DNA of 64,000 nucleotides from Streptomyces fulvoviolaceus (GCF_000718165.1 NZ_JOEY01000013.1:124001-188000); one strand, 5' to 3'; counted from the first letter of the stretch, positions 45,535 to 55,103 are shown. The notes: generated by a model from the sequence alone, not told the origin. A program made the numbers and translations.

Positions 45535-45963
45535 ATGACCGGATCGAGGAGAGCGACGTACGGGCGGCTGCTGCTGTTCGCCGTGCTGCTCCTCGGGGTC
45601 GTGACGATGCACACGCTGGGGCATCCTTCGGAGCACGGTTCTGGGGCTCATTCGTCAGTCGCGATGCCTGAGTCGGTCGTGATGCACGAGTCGGTCGTGA
45701 TGCACGAGTCGGTCGTGATGCCTGAGGGGCATGCGCCGGCGGCGAGTTCCGAGCGGCCTCCGATGGACGGCATGGACCCGTCGTCCATGTGCCTGGCGGT
45801 GCTGGGCGCCTTCACGCTCGTACTCCTGCTCTCGACGGCGCTCGGTGGCACGCGGCCGGGGCACCTCCGCCCGCCCTCTCTCACGCGCCTGCTCCGGGCC
45901 CTGTGGCCCAACCCTCCCCCTCCCAGACGCCTCCTGTCCCGTCTGTCGGTGCTGCGCATCTAG
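45535..45963 (+). CDS. DUF6153-like small membrane protein with His/Met repeats
   Basis: A 142-residue protein. The first hydrophobic segment (about 11-27) leads to MHTLGHPSEHGSGAH; a second transmembrane helix lies at about 82-103. Between them, outside the membrane, three tandem copies of the 18-bp unit at 45664-45717 encode MPESVV-MHESVV-MHESVV, followed by MPEGHAP and a MDGMDPSSMC segment. Such His/Met clusters suit copper binding. The C-terminal tail is Arg/Pro-rich. ATG at 45535 was chosen; upstream frame comes from the terminator. It precedes a multicopper oxidase gene by 128 bp. Confidence 0.72.
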   Translation: MTGSRRATYGRLLLFAVLLLGVVTMHTLGHPSEHGSGAHSSVAMPESVVMHESVVMHESVVMPEGHAPAASSERPPMDGMDPSSMCLAVLGAFTLVLLLSTALGGTRPGHLRPPSLTRLLRALWPNPPPPRRLLSRLSVLRI

Positions 45964-46091
45964 GCCTGCGCACCGGCTGTTTCGGTATGCCCTCCGCCGA
46001 GTGGGAACCTCCGCGCCGCGAGCGGTGTACCAGAAGCAGCAGATGCGTCCAGGCCTTTCACCAGCAACTCACGACGAGGTGTCCGTAAGTC

Positions 46092-47660
46092 ATGCGTACT
46101 CCCACGCGCCGCTCCGTACTCGGCGCATCGATCGCCGTCACAGGGACGGGAATCCTGGCCGCCTGCTCCGGCTCGGGCGGCCACTCGGGCCACAGCGGCT
46201 CCACGGCAAGCACACCCCAGGGCTACGTCGATCCGGTGGGCGCGGAGGTCGCCGCCGCCGAGAAGAAGCGCACCGCCGACGGCGCGGTCCGCGAGGTCCG
46301 GCTCACCGCCGCCGCGAGCTCGCTCGACCTCGGCGAACGCACCGTCAGGTCCTGGGCGTACGGCGGTGAGCTGCCCGGCAAGGAGGTCCGCGTCACCGCC
46401 GGCGACACCCTCGCCCTCACCCTCGCCAACCACCTCCCCGACGCCACCTCCCTGCACTGGCACGGCCTCGCCCTGCGCAACGACATGGACGGCGTCCCCG
46501 GCCTCACCCAGCCCCCCGTCAAGCCCGGCGCCGAGTTCACCTACCGCTTCAAGGTGCCGCAGGCGGGCACGTACTGGTTCCACCCGCACTCGGGCGTGCA
46601 ACAGGACCGCGGGCTGTACGCACCGCTGATCGTCGAGGACCCCAAGGAGCCCCTCTCGTACGACAGTGAGTGGGTGGTCGTGCTCGACGACTGGGTCGAC
46701 GGAGTGGACGGGTCGACGCCGGACGCGGTGCTGAAGGAGTTGAGCGGCGGCATGGGCGGCGGTGGCGGCCACGAGGGCCACGACATGTCGGGGATGTCGA
46801 TGTCCGAGGACGCCTCCCCCTCCGGCCCCTCCCGCATGCTGATGGGCGCCGAGAGCGAGCTGCTGGGCGGGGACGCCGGCGATGTCGCGTATCCGTACTA
46901 CCTGGTCAACGGGCGTACGGCGAAGGCCCCTTCGGTCTTCCGCGCCCGTCCCGGGGACCGGATCCGGATCCGGTTGATCAACGCCGGTGGGGACACGGCC
47001 TTCCGGGTCGCCCTCGGCGGGCACGAGATGACGGTGACGCACACGGACGGCTTCCCGGTGCGGCACGCGAAGACGGACGCGCTGCTGCTGGGCATGGGCG
47101 AGCGGTACGACGTCCTGGTGACGGCCGGGGACGGCGTCTTCCCGCTGACCGCACTCGCCGAGGGCAAGAAGGCGTCGGCGATGGCACTGCTGCGCACCGG
47201 CGGGGGTACCGCACCCGCCGCGTCCGTGCGCCCGAAGGAACTGGACGGAAAGCTCCTGACGGCGGACAAGCTGAGGGCGGCGGAGTCCGTGACACTCCCG
47301 TCGAAGGAACCGGACCGGACGATCCGGATCCGGCTGACCGGCGGTATGGCCAAGTACAACTGGGCGTTCGACAAGAAGCCGTACACCGCCCGGCAGCGGC
47401 ACCCGGTGCGGGCCGGTGAGCGGGTCCGGCTCGAGTTCTCCAACTCGACGACCATGTGGCACCCCCTCCACCTCCACGGCCACACCTTCGGCCTGGCCAA
47501 CGTGCTGGGAGGCCCGCGCAAGGACACGGCGATCGTGCTGCCCAACGGCACGCTCACGGTCGACTTCGACGCCGACAATCCAGGGCTGTGGATGATCCAC
47601 TGCCACAACGTCTATCACTCGGAGGCAGGAATGATGACGGTGCTGGGTTACCGGAGCTGA
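46092..47660 (+). CDS. Tat-exported multicopper oxidase lipoprotein
   Basis: A 522-residue oxidase of the CueO/laccase group. The N-terminus TRRSVLGAS is a twin-arginine signal, and ILAACSG is a lipobox, so it should be exported folded and lipid-anchored. Copper sites: HWHGLAL (from His122), WFHPHSG (from His164), HPLHLHGHTF (from His457) and HCHNVYHSEAGM (His503-Met514, with T1 ligands Cys504, His509 and axial Met514). A Gly/His/Met-rich loop at about 220-245 (GGHEGHDMSGMSMSED) resembles CueO's methionine-rich copper insert. Probably oxidises Cu(I) or phenolics. ATG at 46092. Confidence 0.92.
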   Translation: MRTPTRRSVLGASIAVTGTGILAACSGSGGHSGHSGSTASTPQGYVDPVGAEVAAAEKKRTADGAVREVRLTAAASSLDLGERTVRSWAYGGELPGKEVRVTAGDTLALTLANHLPDATSLHWHGLALRNDMDGVPGLTQPPVKPGAEFTYRFKVPQAGTYWFHPHSGVQQDRGLYAPLIVEDPKEPLSYDSEWVVVLDDWVDGVDGSTPDAVLKELSGGMGGGGGHEGHDMSGMSMSEDASPSGPSRMLMGAESELLGGDAGDVAYPYYLVNGRTAKAPSVFRARPGDRIRIRLINAGGDTAFRVALGGHEMTVTHTDGFPVRHAKTDALLLGMGERYDVLVTAGDGVFPLTALAEGKKASAMALLRTGGGTAPAASVRPKELDGKLLTADKLRAAESVTLPSKEPDRTIRIRLTGGMAKYNWAFDKKPYTARQRHPVRAGERVRLEFSNSTTMWHPLHLHGHTFGLANVLGGPRKDTAIVLPNGTLTVDFDADNPGLWMIHCHNVYHSEAGMMTVLGYRS

Positions 47661-47737
47661 GGGCGCAGGGTGCGGGGCGTGGGGTGCCCCGCACCCCGCA
47701 CCACCCATCGCGTCGCTCTGACGATTACACTGAGCCC

Positions 47738-49777
47738 GTGCCTGACTTGAACTTCTGGTCGATCTATCAGCACGGCTTCGCACGCGTCGCCGCATGTACG
47801 GGTCACACCGTCATCGCGGACCCGCATGCCAACGCCGAAGCTGTCCTGCGCCACGCGCGCCGATGCGCCGAGGAGGGTGTCGCCGTCGCCGTCTTCCCGG
47901 AGATGGGGCTGTGCGGCTACTCGATCGAGGACCTGCTGCTGCAGGACGCGTTGCTCGATCAGGTCGAGGAGGCGCTCCAGGAGGTGGTGGCCGGGTCGGC
48001 GGACCTGCTGCCGCTCCTGGTCGTCGGTGCCCCGCTGCGCCACCGCAACCGGATCTACAACTGCGCGGTGATCGTGCACCGCGGCCGCGTCCTCGGTGCC
48101 GTGCCCAAGTCGTATCCCCCGAACTACCGGGAGTTCTACGAGCGTCGGCAGATCGCCGACGGCGCCGACGAGCGCGGCGGGTCGATCCGCGTCGGCGGGG
48201 AGGCCGTGCCGTTCGGCGTGGATCTGCTGTTCGCGGCCCAGGACGTCCCCGGGCTCGTGCTGCACGCCGAGATCTGCGAGGACATGTGGGTGCCGGTGCC
48301 GCCCAGCGCCGAGGCGGCCCTCGCCGGTGCGACCCTCCTCGTCAATCTCTCCGGCAGCCCGATCACGGTCGGGCGGGCCGAGGACCGCAAGCTGCTGTGC
48401 CGCTCGGCGTCCACCCGCTGCCTCGCCGCGTACGTCTACGCGGCGGCCGGCCTCGGCGAGTCGACCACCGACCTGTCCTGGGACGGCCAGGCCATGGTCT
48501 TCGAGAACGGCACACTGCTGGCCGAGACCGAGCGGTTCCCGCTCGGCGACGAGTACGCGATCGCCGACGTGGACCTCGACCTGCTGCGGCAGGAGCGGCA
48601 GCGGATGGGCACGTTCGACGACAACCGCCGTACGCACCGCGGGCGGACCGACGACTTCCGGACGGTCGGGTTCGAGCTCGATCCGCCGCTCACCGACCTG
48701 GGGCTGCGCCGGCGCCTGGAGCGCTTCCCGTTCGTGCCGGCCGACGCCGAGCGTCTCGCCCTGGACTGCTACGAGGCGTACAACATCCAGGTCGAGGGCC
48801 TCCAGCAGCGACTGGCGGCGATCGGCGGCCCGAAGGTGGTCATCGGGGTGTCCGGCGGCCTCGACTCCACGCACGCGCTGATCGTCGCCGCCCGCGCGAT
48901 GGACCGCGCGGGCCGACCGCGCAGCGACATCCTGGCCTGGACGCTGCCCGGCTTCGCCACCAGCGACCACACCAAGGACAACGCCCACGCGCTGATGCGT
49001 GCGATCGGCGTCACCGCGGCCGAGCTGGACATCACGCCGACCGCGCGGCTGATGCTGAAGGAGATGGGCCACCCGTTCGCGTCCGGCGAGCCTGTGTACG
49101 ACGTCACCTTCGAGAACGTGCAGGCGGGCCTGCGCACCGACTACCTGTTCCGGCTCGCCAACCAGCGCGGCGGCATCGTGCTCGGCACCGGTGACCTGTC
49201 GGAGCTGGCGCTCGGCTGGTCCACGTACGGCGTGGGCGACCAGATGAGCCACTACAACGTCAACTCCGGTGTGCCGAAGACGCTGATCCAGCACCTGATC
49301 CGGTGGGTCATCAGCAGCGGCCAGTTCGACGAGGAGACCGGCAAGATCCTCGCCGCGATCCTCGACACGGAGATCAGCCCGGAGCTGGTGCCGGGCGAGG
49401 AGATGCAGTCCACCGAGTCCAAGATCGGGCCGTACGCGCTGCACGACTTCACGCTGTTCCATGTGCTGCGGTACGGGTTCCGGCCGTCGAAGATCGCGTT
49501 CCTGGCGTGGCATGCGTGGCACGACGTGGAGGGCGGCGCCTGGCCGCCGGGGTTCCCCGAGGCCAAGCGGGTGGCGTACGAGCTGCCGGAGATCCGGCGC
49601 TGGCTGGAGGTCTTCTGCCGTCGGTTCTTCGCGTTCGCGCAGTTCAAGCGGTCGGCGATGCCGAACGGGCCGAAGGTGTCGGCCGGGGGTTCACTCTCGC
49701 CGCGCGGTGACTGGCGGGCGCCGTCCGACAGCTCGGCGACCGCGTGGCTGCGGGATCTTGCCCGCTTCGACATGTAG
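47738..49777 (+). CDS. nadE: glutamine-dependent NAD+ synthetase
   Basis: Two-domain enzyme of 679 residues. The N-terminal CN-hydrolase/glutaminase domain (about 10-270) provides ammonia; ADPHANAEAVL, FPEMGLCGYS (Glu) and the LHAEICEDMWVP segment (catalytic Cys) are visible. The C-terminal ATP-pyrophosphatase domain has the P-loop GVSGGLDST (about 371-379). It converts deamido-NAD to NAD+ with glutamine, a large form typical of actinobacteria. GTG at 47738 starts PDLNFWSIYQHG, the family N-terminus. The 3' flank is a long palindromic repeat. Confidence 0.94.
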   Translation: MPDLNFWSIYQHGFARVAACTGHTVIADPHANAEAVLRHARRCAEEGVAVAVFPEMGLCGYSIEDLLLQDALLDQVEEALQEVVAGSADLLPLLVVGAPLRHRNRIYNCAVIVHRGRVLGAVPKSYPPNYREFYERRQIADGADERGGSIRVGGEAVPFGVDLLFAAQDVPGLVLHAEICEDMWVPVPPSAEAALAGATLLVNLSGSPITVGRAEDRKLLCRSASTRCLAAYVYAAAGLGESTTDLSWDGQAMVFENGTLLAETERFPLGDEYAIADVDLDLLRQERQRMGTFDDNRRTHRGRTDDFRTVGFELDPPLTDLGLRRRLERFPFVPADAERLALDCYEAYNIQVEGLQQRLAAIGGPKVVIGVSGGLDSTHALIVAARAMDRAGRPRSDILAWTLPGFATSDHTKDNAHALMRAIGVTAAELDITPTARLMLKEMGHPFASGEPVYDVTFENVQAGLRTDYLFRLANQRGGIVLGTGDLSELALGWSTYGVGDQMSHYNVNSGVPKTLIQHLIRWVISSGQFDEETGKILAAILDTEISPELVPGEEMQSTESKIGPYALHDFTLFHVLRYGFRPSKIAFLAWHAWHDVEGGAWPPGFPEAKRVAYELPEIRRWLEVFCRRFFAFAQFKRSAMPNGPKVSAGGSLSPRGDWRAPSDSSATAWLRDLARFDM

Positions 49778-50106
49778 CTGCGGGTGAGTGGGGGTGCGCG
49801 TCCCTGCGGGCTGCCGCCCCCAGACCCCCGATGTCGGCCTGAACGGCCTCGTCCTCAAACGCCGGACGGGCTGAAATACACCGGCCGGCGAAAACTCAGC
49901 CCCTCCGGCAAATCCAGCCCCTCCGGCGTTTGAGGAGCGGGGTCTGGGGCGGAGCCCCAGAAGGATGGGACGGGTAGGGGCGGCGGGGGCGAAAACATCA
50001 CGCGCCGGACGGGCTTGAATTACCTGGACCGGCATCGACAAGTCACCGCGTGACGGATCCCCACCACCCGAGATCCCCACCCCCCGAGATCCCCCTCACC
50101 CGCACC
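49778..50106. other. 329-bp convergent intergenic region
   Basis: Between the convergent nadE and MFS genes. Almost entirely a family 2 palindromic repeat (49810-50015). No gene supported. The remaining 90 bp, up to the MFS stop, is C-rich with a repeated GAGATCCCC. Confidence 0.75.
49810..49995. repeat. dispersed repeat family 2, long copy
   Basis: Left part GCTGCCGCCCCCAGACCCCC, then GGCCTGAACGGCCTCGTCCT and the pair CTCAAACGCCGGACGGGCTG / CAGCCCCTCCGGCGTTTGAG; a CAGCCCCTCCGGC segment is duplicated (49897 and 49915). Ends with the GATGGGACGGGTAGGGGCGG arm also found at 10057-10094 and 56271-56300. Confidence 0.8.
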
Positions 50107-51327
50107 TCAGGACCGCACCGCCTCCGCATGCTCCGGCAGGTGCGCCGCGACCAGACGCTCCCGCCCGGCCGGTACGACGACTCGCCGCCGGTCGACCATG
50201 GCCGCGACCCCCGCGACGCCCAGCCCCAGCACCGCGAGCACCGCGCCCGCAACCGCCGGAGACGTAACCCCGAACCCCGCGGCCAGCGCCAGCCCACCGA
50301 TCCACGCGCCCCCGGCATTCGCCAGGTTGAACGCGGCCTGGTTGGCCGAGGAGGCCAGGGACGGGCCCGCCGAAGCCTTCTCCATCACCATCATCTGCAG
50401 CGGCGACCCGGTCACGAACGCGGCCATACCCAGCAGCACCACGGCGACCGCCGCGCTCCACTCCGCGCGCATCAGCAGCGGGAACAGCGCCAGGACCGCG
50501 ACCAGAGACGCCAGCCCCCCGAACAGCGTCCCCCGCAGCGAGTGGTCCGCCAGCCGGCCGCCCGCCAGGTTGCCCACCGTCGCACCGACCCCGAACAGCG
50601 CCAGCAGCAACGTCACGCTGCCGTCGGCGTACCCGGCGGCGTCCGTGAGCATCGGTGTGATGTAGCTGTACGCGGAGAACAGGGCACCGAAGCCCGCGAC
50701 CGTCGTGCCGAGTGCCAGCCAGACGGGAAGGGAGCGAAGCGCCGCCAGCTCCCCGCGCAGGCCCACGGCCGGCGCGTGCGCGTGGTCGTGCGGGATCAGC
50801 AGCGCCAACGACGCTATCGCCGCCAGCCCGATCGCGCTGACGCCGAGGAACGTCGCCCGCCAGCCCAGGTGCTGCCCCATGAGCGTGGCGACGGGTACGC
50901 CCGCGATGTTGGCGACGGTCAGCCCCAGGAACATCAGGGAGACGGACCGAGCCTTGCGCTCCGGCGCCACCATCGTCGTAGCGACAACGGCTCCCACGCC
51001 GAAGAACGCACCGTGCGGCAGGCCGCTGACGAAGCGGGCCGCGAGCAGCCAGTGGTAGTCGGGGGCGAAGGCGGACAGCGCGTTGCCCGCGATGAAGAGT
51101 GCCATCAGGCCGATGAGGACCGTCCGGCGGGACATGCGCGCGGTGACCGCGGCGAGCAGCGGGGCGCCGATCACCACGCCCAGCGCGTACGCGGAGACGA
51201 GGTGACCGGCCTCGGGGATCGAGATGTGCAGGTCAGCCGCAACATCGGGCAGCAGCCCCATCATCACGAATTCGGTTGTGCCGATACCAAAAGCGCCGAC
51301 GGCCAGAGCGAGCAGGGCCAGGGGCAT
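50107..51327 (-). CDS. MFS transporter (DHA1, AraJ/sugar-efflux-like)
   Basis: A 406-residue, 12-helix exporter. Helix 1 reads LALAVGAFGIGTTEFVMMGL, the hallmark of this arabinose-efflux/chloramphenicol-exporter group, with loop 2-3 VTARMSRRTVLIGLM. ATG at 51327. The upstream 34 bp contain a 10-bp-arm inverted repeat suited to a repressor, although no regulator gene is adjacent. Substrate unknown. It converges with nadE across the family 2 repeat. Confidence 0.86.
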   Translation of the reverse strand: MPLALLALAVGAFGIGTTEFVMMGLLPDVAADLHISIPEAGHLVSAYALGVVIGAPLLAAVTARMSRRTVLIGLMALFIAGNALSAFAPDYHWLLAARFVSGLPHGAFFGVGAVVATTMVAPERKARSVSLMFLGLTVANIAGVPVATLMGQHLGWRATFLGVSAIGLAAIASLALLIPHDHAHAPAVGLRGELAALRSLPVWLALGTTVAGFGALFSAYSYITPMLTDAAGYADGSVTLLLALFGVGATVGNLAGGRLADHSLRGTLFGGLASLVAVLALFPLLMRAEWSAAVAVVLLGMAAFVTGSPLQMMVMEKASAGPSLASSANQAAFNLANAGGAWIGGLALAAGFGVTSPAVAGAVLAVLGLGVAGVAAMVDRRRVVVPAGRERLVAAHLPEHAEAVRS

Positions 51328-51358
51328 GAAGGGGCCGAGCCTTTCAGGGGAGAGCGGA

Positions 51359-51392
51359 GTTCCGTAACCAAGCTTAAGTTCAGTTACGGAAC
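51359..51392. promoter_or_regulatory. inverted repeat operator upstream of the MFS exporter
   Basis: GTTCCGTAAC (51359-51368) and GTTACGGAAC (51383-51392) are perfect reverse complements with a 14-bp AT-rich centre containing AAGCTTAAG. Located 32 bp upstream of the start, in the promoter zone. Confidence 0.6.
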
Positions 51393-51422
51393 AAAGACTC
51401 CCAGCCCCAGGATTCCCAGGGG

Positions 51423-52472
51423 TTACGACGAGGTGGCGAGGTTCACACGGGCAGCCACCGGCAGATGGTCGCTCCCGGTCTCGGGCAGCGTCCAGGAGCT
51501 CACCGGCTCGATGCCCTGGACCATGATCTGGTCGATCCGCGCCATCGGGAACGAGGCCGGCCAGCTGAAGCCGAAGCCGCTGCCCGCCGCGCCCTGGGTG
51601 GAGCGCATCTGGGCGGTGACGGCGTTGAGCGCGCGGTCGTTCATGGTGCCGTTCAGGTCGCCGAGCAGGATCTTCCTGGGGAGCTTCTCGTCGGCGATGG
51701 CCTCACCGAGCGCGTTGGCGCTCTTGTCGCGCTGGCGGGCGGTGAACCCGGCCTCCAGCTTCACCCGCACGGACGGCAGGTGGGCGACGTACACCGCGAC
51801 CTGCCCGGCCGGGGTGGTCACCGTGGCGCGCATGGCCCGGGTCCAGCCCAGCTTGATGTCGACGGACTTGACGCCGGTCATGGGGTACTTGCTCCACAGC
51901 CCGACCGTGCCCTCGACCGAGTGGTACTTGTACGTCGACGCCAGCGCCTTCTCGTACACGGGAACCGCCGAGGCGGTGAGCTCCTCCAGGGCCACCACGT
52001 CCGCGCCGGAGGCGGCCACGTCCTTGGCGGTGCCGGAGGGGTCGGCGTTGTCGGCGTTGACGTTGTGCGTGGCCACCGTGAGGTCGCCGCCGCTGGAGGC
52101 CTTGTCGGAGATGAGGCCGCCGAAGAGGTTCAGCCACACGATCGCCGGGAGCAGCACCGCGATCAACGCGGTCGCGGACCTGCGCACCAGCGCCAGCACG
52201 AGCAGCACCGGGACGAGGAGGCCCAGCCAGGGCAGGAAGGTCTCCGTGAGGCTGCCGAGGTTGCCGATCCGGTTCGGGATCCGCGCGTGCAGCAGCATCA
52301 CCAGCGCGAGGATCACGGCGACCGCGGCGAGGAAGATGCCGCGCCGCCAGATCCGCGGGTCGCCTCTCCACCCGGCGACGAGGCGGTTCATCAGGCGCCG
52401 GAACCGGGCTCCCCGGCGCTCGGGCCCCGAGCCTCCGTTGTCCGTCTCCGTCATGTACGCCTGCTGCGCCAT
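51423..52472 (-). CDS. membrane-anchored endonuclease/exonuclease/phosphatase family protein
   Basis: A 349-residue protein. The first 35 residues are cytoplasmic and charged; three transmembrane segments follow (about 45-63, 78-96 and 100-118). The EEP catalytic domain (about 128-345) shows the metal-binding Asn in THNVNADN, Glu in LEELTAS, GDLNGTMND, and the final GSDHLPVAARV with the catalytic Asp-His. It probably cleaves a phosphodiester (lipid or nucleic acid) outside the membrane. ATG at 52472 has GAGG 7 nt upstream; a later ATG at 52454 is possible. Confidence 0.85.
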   Translation of the reverse strand: MAQQAYMTETDNGGSGPERRGARFRRLMNRLVAGWRGDPRIWRRGIFLAAVAVILALVMLLHARIPNRIGNLGSLTETFLPWLGLLVPVLLVLALVRRSATALIAVLLPAIVWLNLFGGLISDKASSGGDLTVATHNVNADNADPSGTAKDVAASGADVVALEELTASAVPVYEKALASTYKYHSVEGTVGLWSKYPMTGVKSVDIKLGWTRAMRATVTTPAGQVAVYVAHLPSVRVKLEAGFTARQRDKSANALGEAIADEKLPRKILLGDLNGTMNDRALNAVTAQMRSTQGAAGSGFGFSWPASFPMARIDQIMVQGIEPVSSWTLPETGSDHLPVAARVNLATSS

Positions 52473-52687
52473 ACCGTCGCCTCACTACCTGCCGTGCACA
52501 CCGTTCACCCGTGTCCGAGGACCCGTCCTACGACCCTAGGGGATGATCGGCCCCGATCTCGTCGTCCCATGACGACCGTACGGGGGCGATGACGTACAAG
52601 TCGGCGCGGCGGGTTCCGGGCGCGGCCGGAGAAAGCGCCCTCTGTGACGAAACACGCACAGTCGAGCCGGACGTACGCACAGTCGCG

Positions 52688-53320
52688 CTAGGGCGAAGGC
52701 GAGCTGACGGGTCGTAGGCCTGCGAGGACCGCGTCGACGAGCTGCTCCGACAGGCCCTCGGGCAGGTCGGCGTCCGGGTTCATGACGGTACGGAAGAGCA
52801 TGGGGCCGACGAACATGTCGTTCAGCAGCTCGATGTCGATGTCCGTGCGCAGTTCGCCGTTCTCCTGGCCGCGGCGCAGGATGTCGATCTGGAGCCGGCG
52901 CCGCGGCGCGATGACGGTCGTGTGGTACGCCGCCCAGACCTTCGGGCTGCTCTTCATCTGGGCGAAGACGTTGTGCAGGAGCGCGGAGGAACGGGTCACC
53001 AGGCCGCGCCTGCGCAGCTGTTCGAGGAGTGCCACGAGGTCGTCGCGCATGGACGTGCCGGGGAGTTCGGGGTCCGGCGGCTCGGCCTGGCGCACGACGT
53101 CGACGAAGAGCGCCTCCTTGCCGTTCCAGCGGCGGTAGATGGTGGCCTTGCCGACGCCGGCGGTGCGGGCGATGCGCTCGATGGACAACTCGGCGAGCGG
53201 CACGCCCTCCTCCAGGAGCTTCACCACCCCCTCGACGATGGCGCGCTCCACGGCCTCGCTGCGGGGGCGGCCCCGCGCGGGGCCCTCCTGCCGGGGCTCG
53301 CTGTCGGCGAGGCTGTTCAC
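52688..53320 (-). CDS. TetR family transcriptional regulator
   Basis: A 210-residue repressor. The N-terminal helix-turn-helix (about 25-70) has IERIARTAGVGKATIYRRW; the C-terminal ligand domain is helical, with the TetR_C-like FVGPMLFRTVMNPDADLPEG near the end. GTG at 53320 was chosen; upstream in-frame sequence is Arg/Gly-rich. It follows the DHA2 exporter by 65 bp on the same strand, so it likely represses its own operon by binding the palindrome at 54993-55014. Confidence 0.87.
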   Translation of the reverse strand: MNSLADSEPRQEGPARGRPRSEAVERAIVEGVVKLLEEGVPLAELSIERIARTAGVGKATIYRRWNGKEALFVDVVRQAEPPDPELPGTSMRDDLVALLEQLRRRGLVTRSSALLHNVFAQMKSSPKVWAAYHTTVIAPRRRLQIDILRRGQENGELRTDIDIELLNDMFVGPMLFRTVMNPDADLPEGLSEQLVDAVLAGLRPVSSPSP

Positions 53321-53385
53321 GTCGTTCCGTCCCTTCCGTGGCCTGAGGCTTGTGGCCTGAGGTGATTCTCCCCCGGGTACGGCGG

Positions 53386-54969
53386 CTACTCGGCCGCCAC
53401 CAACTCCTGCTCCTCCTTGCCCTGCTGAGGGGCCGACACCTTCCCCGGCAGGAACAGCGCGACGACGACCGCCCCGATCACCGCGACACCCGCTCCGCAC
53501 AGCGCGGTGACGTGCATCGCGTGCAGGAAGGCGTCGTTGGCCGGGCCGATGAGCGCCCTGCCTTCGGGGCCCAGCTTCGCGGCGACGCCGAGGGTCGCCT
53601 CGATGGACTCGCCCGCGGTGTGCCTGAGGCCCACGGGCAGCAGGCCGAGCTTGTCCTCGATGCCGGTGCGGTACGCCGCGGACAGCACCGATCCCAGTAC
53701 GGCGATGCCGAGCGCCCCGCCGACCTGGCGGAAGGTGTTGCTGAGGGCGGAGGCGGAACCGGCCTTCTCACGCGGCAGGGCCTGCATGATGACGACGCTG
53801 ACCGGCGTCATGATGTGCGCCATGCCGGTGCCCATGAGGAAGAAGACGACCTCCAGGACCCAGATCGGCGTGTCCGCCTCGAACCCGGCGAACGCGGCCA
53901 GCATCGCGGCGATGAGCAGCATGCCCGCGGTGGTCGTGGCCCGGTTCCCGAAGCGGTCGACGAGCAGCCGGGCCCGCGGCGCGAAGATCATCTGGGCGGC
54001 GGCCAGCGGCAGCATCAACAGGCCGGTCTGCAGTGGCGAGTAGCCGCGCACGCTCTGGGTGTAGAAGACCGAGAAGAAGGTCACGCCCATCAGCGCGAAG
54101 AAGACCAGCGCGATGGCGGCGATCGCGGCCGAGAAGACCTTGCTCTTGAAGTACGTGACGTCGACGGACGGATGGTCGCTGCGCTTCTCGAACACCACGA
54201 ACGCGACGAGTACGGCGAGACCGGCGCCGATGGTCGCGAGGACCTGCGGGTCGGTGAAGTCGGCGAGCTGGCCGCCCTTGATGATGCCGTAGACGAGCAG
54301 GACGAGGCCGACGACGGACAGTACGACGCCGACGGGGTCGATCCGGCCCGGGTTCGGGTCACGGGAGTCGGGCACCAGCCACAGCATCAGCGCGAGGGCG
54401 ATCAGCACGATCGGCACGTTGATGAGGAAGACAGAGCCCCACCAGAAGTGGTCGAGCAGGACGCCGCCGGTGATGGGCCCGATGGCGATGGCGAGGCCGA
54501 CGCCGCCCGCCCAGATGCCGATGGCCTTGGGCTGCTCCTCGCGCTCGAAGACGTTCATGAGGACGGCGAGGGTGGCCGGCATCACGAAGGCGGCGCCGAG
54601 GCCCATCACCGCGCGGAAGGTGATCAGCTCGCCGGGCGAGCCCGAGGAGGCGGCCAGCGCGGAGCCGATGCCGAACACGACGAGGCCGCCGAGCAGGACC
54701 CGCTTGCGGCCGAGCCGGTCGCCGAGCAGGCCGGCGGTGAACAGGAGGCCCGCGAAGACCAGGGTGTAGGCGTTGATCGCCCATTCCAGCTCGCTCTGGG
54801 TGGCGCCCAGGCCCGTCGGGGCGGGGGTCGAGATCGTCTTGATCGCGACGTTCAGGATCGAGTTGTCGAGCACCACGATCAGCAGGCTCAGCATCAGTAC
54901 GCCGAGGATCGCCCAGCGGCGCCGGTGCACCGCCTCCGGTATGCGGGATTCAGGGACTGCGGTAGTCAT
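53386..54969 (-). CDS. MFS drug-exporter (DHA2, EmrB/QacA type)
   Basis: A 527-residue 14-helix proton antiporter. Helix 1 has [17 protein letters not shown], loop 2-3 [13 protein letters not shown], and helix 5 [17 protein letters not shown] (antiporter motif C). The C-terminal tail is short and polar. ATG at 54969 (MTTAVPESR) was preferred; an in-frame ATG at 55002 would sit on the operator. It precedes the TetR gene in one operon, so exposure to its substrate should raise its expression. Confidence 0.9.
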   Translation of the reverse strand: MTTAVPESRIPEAVHRRRWAILGVLMLSLLIVVLDNSILNVAIKTISTPAPTGLGATQSELEWAINAYTLVFAGLLFTAGLLGDRLGRKRVLLGGLVVFGIGSALAASSGSPGELITFRAVMGLGAAFVMPATLAVLMNVFEREEQPKAIGIWAGGVGLAIAIGPITGGVLLDHFWWGSVFLINVPIVLIALALMLWLVPDSRDPNPGRIDPVGVVLSVVGLVLLVYGIIKGGQLADFTDPQVLATIGAGLAVLVAFVVFEKRSDHPSVDVTYFKSKVFSAAIAAIALVFFALMGVTFFSVFYTQSVRGYSPLQTGLLMLPLAAAQMIFAPRARLLVDRFGNRATTTAGMLLIAAMLAAFAGFEADTPIWVLEVVFFLMGTGMAHIMTPVSVVIMQALPREKAGSASALSNTFRQVGGALGIAVLGSVLSAAYRTGIEDKLGLLPVGLRHTAGESIEATLGVAAKLGPEGRALIGPANDAFLHAMHVTALCGAGVAVIGAVVVALFLPGKVSAPQQGKEEQELVAAE

Positions 54970-54992
54970 ACGGTCGAGCCTAAGCCTATTTC

Positions 54993-55014
54993 GATACGGC
55001 ACCGTCTCGTATCG
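54993..55014. promoter_or_regulatory. TetR-type palindromic operator of the DHA2-tetR operon
   Basis: GATACGGCACCGTCTC (54993-55008) has dyad symmetry around CA with one mismatch per side, and CGATACG (54992-54998) pairs with CGTATCG (55008-55014). It lies 24-45 bp upstream of the exporter start. Confidence 0.6.
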
Positions 55015-55088
55015 TAAATCTTTTACCCGCCTCTTACGTGCCGCTCCTCCGTGCCGTGTCGATCACAGGGGGCTCCCCTAGCCCTCTC

Positions 55089-55103
55089 TGGCACGAGGTG
55101 CCA
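55089..55103. promoter_or_regulatory. palindrome upstream of panB
   Basis: TGGCACGAGGTGCCA, perfect 6-bp arms with a GAG loop, 61 bp before the panB start. Could be an operator or a 5' leader hairpin; no ligand motif recognised. Confidence 0.35.

Noticed and set aside
43371..45614. Long minus-strand frame opposite the sedolisin gene
   Set aside because: Antisense shadow; low-complexity translation with no domain, whereas the plus strand encodes a complete protease with catalytic residues.
45960..49522. Long minus-strand frames opposite the multicopper oxidase and NAD synthetase genes
   Set aside because: Both plus-strand genes have full motif sets; the antisense products are Arg/Gly/Val/Asp-rich without recognisable folds.
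49778..50106. Attachment site or insertion sequence
   Set aside because: No transposase, integrase or tRNA nearby; the sequence is fully explained by the family 2 repeat.
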